A stretch of DNA of 64,000 nucleotides from an uncultured Draconibacterium sp. GTDB lineage: Bacteria > Bacteroidota > Bacteroidia > Bacteroidales > Prolixibacteraceae. The stretch is from contig CANLMQ010000028.1 of NCBI GenBank assembly GCA_947492175.1, forward strand, positions 1-64,000, in the 5' to 3' direction. How positions within the stretch are numbered: position 1 is the stretch's first letter; each line of letters begins with the position of its first letter. The translations under genes and the position numbers were made by a program. Of this stretch, positions 27,551-35,337 are shown piece after piece. The notes under the pieces are model-generated. The model searched no databases. It saw only the letters and a program-made list of their open reading frames with translations, and was not told the origin of the DNA.

Positions 27551-28528
27551 TTACCAGCCCAGCAAATAGGCAAAAATTAAAGGTGCTGTAATTGTAGCAT
27601 CCGATTCAATAATAAATTTGGGAGTATGTGTATCAAGCTTTCCCCAGGTAATTTTTTCGTTGGGCACAGCACCCGAGTAAGACCCGTAACTAGTTGTAGA
27701 ATCGGAAATTTGGCAAAAATAGCTCCAAAAAGGAGTGTCGGTTCTTTCCAAATCCTGGTACAACATTGGAACCACACAAATTGGAAAATCTCCGGCAATT
27801 CCGCCTCCGATCTGAAAAAAGCCAATGCTATTGTGTTTGGTATTTTCGGTGTACCAATTTGCCAGCCATATCATGTACTCAATACCCGACTTAACCGTTG
27901 AATGCTTCAGGTTTCGTTTAATACAATACGATGCAAAGATATTTCCCATGGTAGAGTCCTCCCATCCGGGAACTACAATGGGCAAGTTCTTTTCAGCCGC
28001 AGCCAACATCCAGCTGTTCTTTGGGTCTATTTCGTAATATTGCTCCAAAACACCCGAGAGCAATAATTTATACATGTATTCGTGCGGGAAATAACGTTCG
28101 CCGTTTTCATCAGCTTCTTTCCATATCTTATGAATGTGTTTTTGCAAACGGCGAAAGGCTTCTTCTTCCGGGATACAGGTATCGGTTACGCGGTTTAATC
28201 CTTTTTCCAGTAATTCCCATTCTTGTTTCGGTGTTAAATTTCGGTAATTCGTAATTCGCTTATAGTGCGAATGAGCCACAAGATTCATAATATCTTCCTC
28301 AAGATTGGCTCCGGTACAGGAAATAATATCAACTTTCCCCTGACGAATCATTTCAGCAAGCGATTTACCCAACTCGGCAGTGCTCATGGCCCCAGCCAGA
28401 GTAATCATCATTTTATTTCCCTTAACAAGTTGTGTCTCGTAACCCTTTGCAGCATCAACCAATGCCGCCGAATTAAAATGTTTGAAATGCTCAAGCAAAA
28501 AATTTGCAATTTGCCCTTTATTTTTCAT
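27551..28528 (-). CDS. Deoxyhypusine synthase family enzyme (polyamine metabolism)
   Basis: NAD-dependent enzyme of the deoxyhypusine synthase fold. Recognisable parts are ITLAGAMSTAELGKSLAEMI, ISCTGANLEEDIMNLVAH, VVPGWEDSTMGNIFASY, FQIGGGIAGDFPI and the active-site region SGAVPNEKITWGKLD, whose Lys forms the imine with the aminobutyl group. Bacteria lack the eIF5A partner, and relatives of this kind have been linked to homospermidine or other polyamine synthesis. It follows the arginine decarboxylase-like gene by 14 bp, which supports a path from agmatine or putrescine to a longer polyamine. The exact product cannot be read from sequence. Confidence 0.88.
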   Translation of the reverse strand: MKNKGQIANFLLEHFKHFNSAALVDAAKGYETQLVKGNKMMITLAGAMSTAELGKSLAEMIRQGKVDIISCTGANLEEDIMNLVAHSHYKRITNYRNLTPKQEWELLEKGLNRVTDTCIPEEEAFRRLQKHIHKIWKEADENGERYFPHEYMYKLLLSGVLEQYYEIDPKNSWMLAAAEKNLPIVVPGWEDSTMGNIFASYCIKRNLKHSTVKSGIEYMIWLANWYTENTKHNSIGFFQIGGGIAGDFPICVVPMLYQDLERTDTPFWSYFCQISDSTTSYGSYSGAVPNEKITWGKLDTHTPKFIIESDATITAPLIFAYLLGW

Positions 28529-28542
28529 CTCTTTTTAACAGA

Positions 28543-29952
28543 TTATTCTACGTTATAACCTAAAATATTAAACATTTCTTTTGCCGATTGCTCTTCGCGG
28601 TATACATGATCAACAATGTTCCCTTTTTCATCCCTGTCGATTATAACATGTTTTGGCGATGGTATCAAACAATGTTTAATACCGCCATAACCACTGATTG
28701 AATCCTGGTAAGCTCCGGTATGAAAAAAGCCCAGGTAAAGAGGCTCTTTATCGTCGTCATTAAATTTTGGCAACAAAACCTCCTGATTCAGGTCTTCAGA
28801 GTTGTAATAATCAGAATGATCGCAACTTATCCCACCAATATTAACTCGTCCGTATTCGTTTTTCCATTTATTTACCGGTAGCAAAATAAATTTTTCATGA
28901 ATCGACCAGGCATCAGGAATTGTATTCATTAAACTGTTGTTAATGATATACCAGGTTTCAGTATCATTTTGCTGTTTTTGCTCCAGAACTTTAAAAATAA
29001 TTGCTCCCGATTCGCCTACCGTGTATTTTCCAAACTCCGTAAAAATATTGGGTTCAATCACATTCTCTTTTGTGCAGGCATCTTTAATGTTTTTTATGAT
29101 TTCATTAATCATATATTCGTAGTTGTACTCAAAACCCAAATGATTTCGAATGGGGAAACCACCACCAAGATTAAAGGAATCGAGGTTCTCACTTTCCTTT
29201 TTCAACTCGACATATACTTTCAAAGCTTTTTTAAATTCACCCCAGTAATAGAGCGTATCCTTTATTCCGGAGTCAACAAAAAAGTGCAACATTTTTAATT
29301 CAACGTTTTTGTTGTCTTTTATTTCAGTATTAAAGAAATCGATAATGGCATCGGGAGAAATTCCAAGCCGCGACGTGTAATAAGCCGATTGAGCCTCTTC
29401 ATTAATCGCCATTCGCAAACCAATCTTTACCACGTGTTTGGTTTTCATTTTTGCCAATCGATGGTATTCATTAATACTGTCGAGAATTATTATCGAATTT
29501 TCAAAACCGGCCTCCTGCAATTGAATAATCTTTTGCAGGTACTCAGCAGTTTTATACCCGTTATGTACAATAATTCTTTTCTTATCGATCTTTTTTTTCT
29601 GGTACAACTTTAAAATCAAATCGATATCGAACTCCGAGGAGGTTTCAAGGTTTACTTTATGTTTTAATGCTTCCTGGATAACATGATAGAAGTGATTGCA
29701 TTTGGTGCAGTAGCAGAAATGGTATTTTCCTTTGTATCCACTATTTTTTATGGCACGGTTAAAAAGGTTTCGGGTCTTTTTTATTTGCGCGCCTATTTTA
29801 GGCAAATAAATAAACCGGAATGGTGTGCCGTGTTTTTCAATTAAATGTTTTAACGAAACACCATGAAATGTAAGATTGTCGTTCTGTAAATCAAGTCCTT
29901 CCTGCGGGAAGTAATAACTTTGTTCAATTAAATCGAAATAAGTGTTCTTCAT
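28543..29952 (-). CDS. PLP-dependent arginine decarboxylase-like enzyme (fold III)
   Basis: Fold-type III PLP enzyme of the alanine racemase/ornithine-arginine decarboxylase class, probably making agmatine. The PLP lysine is in YHFCYCTKCNHFYHVI (about 78-93). The segments LETSSEFDIDLI, VHNGYKTAEYL, LRMAINEE and FNLGGGFPIRNHLGFEYNYE follow the biosynthetic SpeA order. At 469 residues it is shorter than SpeA (about 630), lacking the inserted helical bundle, so substrate could differ. It is the first gene of the long minus-strand run, followed by the deoxyhypusine synthase-like gene. Confidence 0.83.
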   Translation of the reverse strand: MKNTYFDLIEQSYYFPQEGLDLQNDNLTFHGVSLKHLIEKHGTPFRFIYLPKIGAQIKKTRNLFNRAIKNSGYKGKYHFCYCTKCNHFYHVIQEALKHKVNLETSSEFDIDLILKLYQKKKIDKKRIIVHNGYKTAEYLQKIIQLQEAGFENSIIILDSINEYHRLAKMKTKHVVKIGLRMAINEEAQSAYYTSRLGISPDAIIDFFNTEIKDNKNVELKMLHFFVDSGIKDTLYYWGEFKKALKVYVELKKESENLDSFNLGGGFPIRNHLGFEYNYEYMINEIIKNIKDACTKENVIEPNIFTEFGKYTVGESGAIIFKVLEQKQQNDTETWYIINNSLMNTIPDAWSIHEKFILLPVNKWKNEYGRVNIGGISCDHSDYYNSEDLNQEVLLPKFNDDDKEPLYLGFFHTGAYQDSISGYGGIKHCLIPSPKHVIIDRDEKGNIVDHVYREEQSAKEMFNILGYNVE

Positions 29953-30843
29953 TATATTATTTCTTGTTGCAAACAGCTTTTCTTTTCAGGTTGAAAGAGA
30001 TGCGTTCGCATCCCTTTCTTTTGCCAAATAAAATAAACAGATACTCGTGCAGAGTAAATGGTCATCTTCTAACCCTCTAATAAAAGCATGTACCAGCTTT
30101 CATTATTTTTGTTTTAAAATTATTTCGGGAACAAGGGGAGCAAAGCTCCCCTCCAGAACTAGCTGAAACAGCAAAGACAATTGAAAAACAACAGTAATTC
30201 GCTGTTGATGATACTTTAATATCTTTTCTTTTCCAGATTATTGAAACCTCTTAAACAGCATCAATTATTTACTCTGAAAAAGGACCCGGCTATTTTGCCG
30301 TGCCAGCATCAAACTGTCGGAACCCGAATTATTTGATAATTATATTTCTAAAAATTTCAGTTAAACACTTTGTAGAAAAGTGCCTGCCGTTTTGCTTTTC
30401 TGAAAAGCAAAACGAGGATAGAACTATCCTTCTTATTTGATATGTCCCGGACTGAAAGAAGAGTTAAATTTTATACTCTCAATACTCTTCATGTTTTCTG
30501 TCCCATGAGCCCTAAAAAAATCCATCCTTTTCATTTTCTAACGGAATAAAAAATAAAACTCAAAACTCTATTTTATGCTGATTCTACCAGCGTTATTTCT
30601 TGCGTCAATAATCCGACAAATATATAAATAAAAACATGGGTATAAATCATGTTTTTCAGTTATTCCCATTTTTTTATCAGAAACCTATTTACTTACTTTT
30701 AATACGCGAGGTTTATTGCAAATACTACATCATTTAATGTTTTTAGGATATTAAGCTTTATTAATTCTGTGTTACATTTTGTCTCAATTCTGTCATTCTG
30801 AAATATTAGTTATAGTTTTGAATAAAACATAGAAACGATTACT
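29953..30843. other. Long intergenic region with three hairpins
   Basis: No gene of any size is convincing here. Three inverted repeats stand out: GAAAGaGATGCG/CGCATCcCTTTC (29993-30018), GGGGAGC/GCTCCCC (30135-30151) and a perfect 12-bp stem CGTTTTGCTTTT/AAAAGCAAAACG (30388-30414, loop CTG). None has a proper T tract on either side. A TAGTTTTG (30813-30820) before the plus-strand gene fits the Bacteroidota -7 consensus. The region must also hold the promoter of the minus-strand polyamine operon. Confidence 0.6.
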
Positions 30844-31458
30844 ATGAAACTTAAAAAGTTATTACCGGAACTGGTGTCGGGTATAGTTGATGCCGGTTAC
30901 GACATAAATCCCCGGGAAATTCAAAGCGAAAGTATACCAAAAATAAAATCAGGGGCTGATCTGTTTGTTATTGCTCCTGAAGATTCAGGAAAATCAACGG
31001 CTATTGTTATTGGTATTATTCAACAATTAAAGGAAGCTTCAGAAGAAGCACCGCGTGCTATAATAATGGCAGCTACAAAAGAAAAAGCATTCGAACTGGA
31101 AGAAAAATTTAAATTACTTGGAAGTCACACCAATTTGCGGGTATTTACTGTTTTCGACAAAGGGAATATTCAATATCAGAAAGATATAATTTACGAAGGA
31201 TTGGATGTTTTAATCGGAACACCAGTCAGAATAAATGAGCTATTAAGTATTACAGGAATACCTACTACCCTATTGAGGATTTTGGCAGTTGATGATGCAG
31301 AAACATTATTCCCCGGACAAACGCATCCGGTTGTTTATCGTATTGCCGACCGGACAAAAAAACTGCAATTCTTAATTTTTGCAAATAAGCCTCACGAAAA
31401 ATTTGATGATCTTTTTGATAGGGTTATGAAAAACCCGATAGAAATACGAAAACAATAA
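30844..31458 (+). CDS. Stand-alone DEAD-box RecA1 domain protein, degenerate
   Basis: Matches only the first RecA-like lobe of a DEAD-box RNA helicase. Residues 1-60 have the Q-motif area (GYDINPREIQSESIPKI) and a Walker A variant (APEDSGKSTA instead of AxTGSGKT). GTPVRINELL stands for motif Ib, VDDAETLF for DEAD, and FAN for the SAT motif. The gene ends at 204 residues with EIRKQ, so the second lobe and its arginine finger are absent. Helicase activity is therefore unlikely; ATP or RNA binding is possible. The frame is clean to its stop and I see no second lobe downstream, so this is a short protein rather than a fresh break. Confidence 0.78.
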   Translation: MKLKKLLPELVSGIVDAGYDINPREIQSESIPKIKSGADLFVIAPEDSGKSTAIVIGIIQQLKEASEEAPRAIIMAATKEKAFELEEKFKLLGSHTNLRVFTVFDKGNIQYQKDIIYEGLDVLIGTPVRINELLSITGIPTTLLRILAVDDAETLFPGQTHPVVYRIADRTKKLQFLIFANKPHEKFDDLFDRVMKNPIEIRKQ

Positions 31459-31480
31459 ATTATCTAAAAAAATTTAATCA

Positions 31481-33073
31481 TCAGGCTTTTCTTTCCAAAC
31501 GCCTTGCCAGAGCATGAAGATGGCGAATAACTTCCAGTATTTCCGATTCGAAACGAAAAATTGAGATTCGCATTTCATCCGGCTCTGCCAAACGATGTAT
31601 TAAATGCGAACGTACTTTCAGGAATTGATCTTTAAATTCCGATTTTGAAAGTTGTTCTCCTTTCTCTGTTTCTTGTCCTCCATATCTTTTTAAACCTGTT
31701 GAAATCGAATCAAAAGCAACCATATATAAAGAACTTAGTTGTTCAATGGTGTCTTCACTCGCTTCAAACCCTTTTTCGATGCGGTGTTCGGCTGCCTCAA
31801 CCAAATTCGTTGTAATTAAATCGGCTGCTGCTTCCAGTACATTCACTGCTTCAATATCTTGCTCCAAACGTTTTGTCTCTTTTTTCGAAATAGACCGGCT
31901 TTGTATTTGTTGCAAAAAGATTAGTATTTCTTTATGCCCACGATCAATTACTGTGTCGTTTTTTCTTAATTCAAGAAGCTGTACAGCGTTTCCTGTTAAA
32001 GCAACATTTAAACCATTCCGGATTAGTTTCAGCGATTCTTCACCCAGCTTAAAAATGGAAGAATTGGCCAAGTCGAGTGCCATCGATGTATTTTCGAGAA
32101 AATAACTGTGCAGCTCCGGAAATTGTCTTCTTGTATCCTTTTTCTCAGGCAGAATCTTTAGCACTAACTTAGAAACAGGATTTACCAGCCAGATAAATAA
32201 AAGCGTATTACCGACATTAAAAATTGTATGTGCATTCGCAATTTGCCGGGCCTCGTTACTCTCAGAAATGAGTCTAACCAATGCGGCAAGCTGATCGGTA
32301 AAGAAGTACCAAAGCAGAACACCCGCAACTTTAAACAACACATGCGAAATAGCAACTCTCATTGCAGCGCGCGGCTTACCTAAAGCCGATAAAACAGCAG
32401 TAACACATGTTCCAATATTTGCACCGTAAACCAGCGCTATTCCGGCTTCAACACTAATCAAACCTTGCGAAGCCAGCACAATTACAACACCGGTTGTAGC
32501 CGACGAGCTTTGAACCAGGGCCGTAAAAACAGTCCCGATTAATATACCCCATAAATAATTGTCGAGACCTTCCATTAATTCAATAAAAGGCTGGTAGGTT
32601 TTAAGTGGAGATGTCGCTTCACTCATTACGTTCATTCCCAGAAATACCAAACCAAGCCCCAGAATTATAGTTCCAATATCTTTGTACGATTTATTTGCAA
32701 ATACCACGCTAAACAGGTAGCCAAATGCAACCATCACCCACGAGGCTTTTGTAATTTTAAAGGCAATTATTTGTGCGGTAATTGTAGTGCCAAGGTTTGC
32801 TCCCAAAATTAATCCCAAGGTACTTTGAAACGAAAGTAAACCGGCGGAAACAAATCCTACAGCCAATACAGTGGTTACCGAAGAAGACTGGATAACCGCA
32901 GTAACACCGGTACCGGCCAAAAGCGATGTCCAGCGGTTGCGAGTCATCGATTTCAAAAATAGTTTCATTCGGGTTCCGGCCGCATTTTTTAACCCTTCGG
33001 TCATTACATTCATTCCGTGCAGAAAGATACCCAGTCCACCAAGAAGCAATATTGTAAAAGTCCACCAATTCAT
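31481..33073 (-). CDS. Na/Pi cotransporter family protein with PhoU-like tail
   Basis: Sodium-phosphate symporter of the NptA/PF02690 type. Two inverted repeats of the membrane core each carry the QSSS signature (VIQSSSVTTVLAVG at about 60 and LVQSSSATTGVVIV at about 190). About eight to nine helices run to residue 315. The C-terminal 210 residues are soluble and helical, like PhoU, and probably regulate transport. It converges with the degenerate DEAD-box gene and is divergent from the sulfatase gene (94-bp gap). Confidence 0.92.
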   Translation of the reverse strand: MNWWTFTILLLGGLGIFLHGMNVMTEGLKNAAGTRMKLFLKSMTRNRWTSLLAGTGVTAVIQSSSVTTVLAVGFVSAGLLSFQSTLGLILGANLGTTITAQIIAFKITKASWVMVAFGYLFSVVFANKSYKDIGTIILGLGLVFLGMNVMSEATSPLKTYQPFIELMEGLDNYLWGILIGTVFTALVQSSSATTGVVIVLASQGLISVEAGIALVYGANIGTCVTAVLSALGKPRAAMRVAISHVLFKVAGVLLWYFFTDQLAALVRLISESNEARQIANAHTIFNVGNTLLFIWLVNPVSKLVLKILPEKKDTRRQFPELHSYFLENTSMALDLANSSIFKLGEESLKLIRNGLNVALTGNAVQLLELRKNDTVIDRGHKEILIFLQQIQSRSISKKETKRLEQDIEAVNVLEAAADLITTNLVEAAEHRIEKGFEASEDTIEQLSSLYMVAFDSISTGLKRYGGQETEKGEQLSKSEFKDQFLKVRSHLIHRLAEPDEMRISIFRFESEILEVIRHLHALARRLERKA

Positions 33074-33136
33074 TATCTAATCTTTATGCTAAAATAGAAA
33101 TATTTGCTTGCTCTGTTCCCGTTCCTTGTATTATTC

Positions 33137-33144
33137 TATCTTTG
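33137..33144 (+). promoter_or_regulatory. -7 promoter element for the sulfatase gene
   Basis: TATCTTTG fits the Bacteroidota TAnnTTTG consensus and lies 23 bases before the ATG at 33168. No TTG is found at the ideal distance upstream (a TTG at 33108-33110 is 26 bases away), so only the -7 half is supported. Confidence 0.5.
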
Positions 33145-33167
33145 AATCCTGAATAAATTACATTATT

Positions 33168-34562
33168 ATGAAGTTACAACATCTAATTTTCAGTACGTTA
33201 ATTGCATCCCTTTTTTTGGTTTCATGCACACGTACTTCTCCCAAAAAAGAAACAACTCAAAAGCCCAACATTGTTATTATTTTTCTTGACGATTCGGGGT
33301 ACTCCGATTTTTCACCTTTTGGCCAGAAAAAAATAGAAACTCCCAATGTACAGACCCTTGCTAACGAAGGAATAATGTTTAAAAATTTTTATGTTCCGCA
33401 AGCCGTTTGTTCAGCATCTCGCTCAGCCTTACTTTCAGGATGTTATCCGGGAAGAACAAAGGTTTTTGGTGCTCATGGCCCCAACGAACGCGGTCTCGAT
33501 ACTAAATTTCCAACAATGGGTGAAGTTTTTCAGAAAGCCGGCTACAAAACAGCCATTTTTGGGAAATGGCATTGTGGCGACTTACCTGAAACCCGCCCAC
33601 ACAACCGTGGATTTGGCGAAAGTTGCGGTCTAATGTATTCAAACGACATGTGGAAACATCATCCTGAAAGCCCGGAATACTGGGGCAAATTTCCAATACG
33701 ATTCTGGGAAAACGGAGAAGTTAAAATTGATGATGTTGACTACGAACATCAGGAAATGCTGACAAAGTGGTACACCGAGCATGCAGTAGATTTTATTAAC
33801 CGTCATAAAGATGAACCATTTTTATTGTATGTTCCTCACTCAATGCCACATGTTCCGATTTTCTGCAGTTCTGAATTTAAAGGTAAATCTGGTGTTGGAT
33901 TGTATGGTGATGTGATGCTGGAATTAGACTGGTCGGTAGGCCAAATAAACAAAGCGTTAAAAGATAATGGTATTGATGAAAATACAATTGTGATTTTTTC
34001 GTCGGACAACGGCCCCTGGATAGCATACGGAAATCACGCTGGAACCACCCCGTTTCGCGAAGCCAAAGGAACGACATTTGACGGAGGTACCAGATCTGCA
34101 ACCATTATTAAATATCCGGCAAAGTTGAAAGGAAATCAGGAATCTCAGCGCGCGCTCATGACAATCGACTTACTTCCAACACTTTGTCATATCACGGGTG
34201 TACCGCTTCCTGAGACAGAAATTGACGGGAAAAATGTATGGGATATTATTTCTGATAAAGAAAACGCAGTAAATCCTCATGATTATTATGCGTTTACAAA
34301 CGATAAGAATTTTGAAGCAGTAATGAGTGGTGACGGGAAATGGAAACTACATTTACCACATAATTACCGAACAATGACAGATATTAAAGGGAAAGATGGT
34401 ATGCCCGGAAAATATGACTATTCGCCCAAAATCGAACTTTCGCTGTTTGACATGGTAAACGATCCGTTTGAAACAACAAATGTGATTAATGAACATCCTG
34501 AAATTGCTAAAGAGTTAATGGAATTTGTAAAAATACATAAAGCAAAATTCTTCTCTGAATAG
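33168..34562 (+). CDS. S1 family sulfatase, lipoprotein
   Basis: Formylglycine-dependent sulfatase. The signal peptide ends in a lipobox (LFLVSC, about residue 20). Metal-binding FLDDSGYSDF comes first, then the FGly motif CSASR (Cys at about 81, CxAxR form needing an anaerobic-type or FGE maturase), GKWHCGD, PFLLYVPHSMPHVP and SSDNGPW. Close to the arylsulfatase A-like branch. Substrates could be sulfated glycans or aryl sulfates; it lies 20 kb from the glycan locus and stands alone. A strong terminator follows. Confidence 0.92.
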   Translation: MKLQHLIFSTLIASLFLVSCTRTSPKKETTQKPNIVIIFLDDSGYSDFSPFGQKKIETPNVQTLANEGIMFKNFYVPQAVCSASRSALLSGCYPGRTKVFGAHGPNERGLDTKFPTMGEVFQKAGYKTAIFGKWHCGDLPETRPHNRGFGESCGLMYSNDMWKHHPESPEYWGKFPIRFWENGEVKIDDVDYEHQEMLTKWYTEHAVDFINRHKDEPFLLYVPHSMPHVPIFCSSEFKGKSGVGLYGDVMLELDWSVGQINKALKDNGIDENTIVIFSSDNGPWIAYGNHAGTTPFREAKGTTFDGGTRSATIIKYPAKLKGNQESQRALMTIDLLPTLCHITGVPLPETEIDGKNVWDIISDKENAVNPHDYYAFTNDKNFEAVMSGDGKWKLHLPHNYRTMTDIKGKDGMPGKYDYSPKIELSLFDMVNDPFETTNVINEHPEIAKELMEFVKIHKAKFFSE

Positions 34563-34577
34563 AAAAAAACTGCAGTT

Positions 34578-34624
34578 AAAAAAGCCCCGGTTTCTTTATA
34601 TTAAAATAGAAACCGGGGCTTTTT
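34578..34624. terminator. Bidirectional rho-independent terminator
   Basis: A 16-bp stem, AAAGCCCCGGTTTCT with AGAAACCGGGGCTTT, is flanked by A-rich and T-rich runs on both sides. It serves the sulfatase gene on plus and the DUF4252 gene on minus. Confidence 0.93.
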
Positions 34625-34649
34625 TTTGATAAATTTATGATAGTGGTTA

Positions 34650-35153
34650 CTAGAAATTTAAACTCAAAAATTTACCGGGCTGAGAAAGATCAATATTCTC
34701 ATTAATTATTTCAGGTTTAATTTCTCCTTTTAAGTAGATTATTGCATTATCTTCTCCGCCTACCAGAATTACCATTTCTTTTATTACTGTTTCATCCATT
34801 CGACCAAAAATAGTTACACTTTCACCGTCTTCCCGAACAACCAACAACTCTTCATATTTCTTATTCTTATTAATGCGGTCGTAATACTCTTTGTGCAAAT
34901 CGGTGCGTAAGTTTAACTCATCACTATCAATAGCAATAACTCTAACCTTATCAATACTTTCAAGCATTTCGCGCTCCGATTCTTTCAGGTCGCTAAAACC
35001 GGCTGCCAGACTTATTACCCATCCGGGAACAGTTACAGTTGTTACTCCGTATTTAAACCTGTATTTTGCAAAAGCTTCTGAAACTCCGGGTTCATAACTG
35101 CAAGATGCAAACAAAAAAAGTAGAATTACTGGCAAAAAAGCTAATCTCTTCAT
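34650..35153 (-). CDS. DUF4252 lipoprotein
   Basis: Small lipoprotein (lipobox LFASC at about residue 18) of the DUF4252 type found in Bacteroidota. It has a conserved middle with KVRVIAIDSDELN, LLVVREDGESVTIFGRMDE and VKEMVILV-like strands (here IKEMVILVGGEDNAIIYLKG). I use the ATG at 35153, directly before the lipoprotein signal; an in-frame ATG at 35261 would add 36 residues without signal character. Function of the family is unknown. It follows the S9 peptidase gene by 184 bp on the same strand. Confidence 0.8.
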   Translation of the reverse strand: MKRLAFLPVILLFLFASCSYEPGVSEAFAKYRFKYGVTTVTVPGWVISLAAGFSDLKESEREMLESIDKVRVIAIDSDELNLRTDLHKEYYDRINKNKKYEELLVVREDGESVTIFGRMDETVIKEMVILVGGEDNAIIYLKGEIKPEIINENIDLSQPGKFLSLNF

Positions 35154-35337
35154 CTTTTTACAATTTAAATATTCAAATGCATTTATTACACTGAAATTGT
35201 TTCTGCTAAGACGTATTATTTCAAACTTCGTTACTTCAAAATTGAGAATTAAGCTAACCAATAATCAATTAATTCGGCAAACAGGTTAATTTCCCTGTTA
35301 AACAGATTTAATAATTAAATTATTTTGTATCCAGGTT

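Noticed and set aside
30135..30151. GGGGAGC/GCTCCCC stem as rho-independent terminator
   Set aside because: No T tract follows on either strand and no gene ends nearby.
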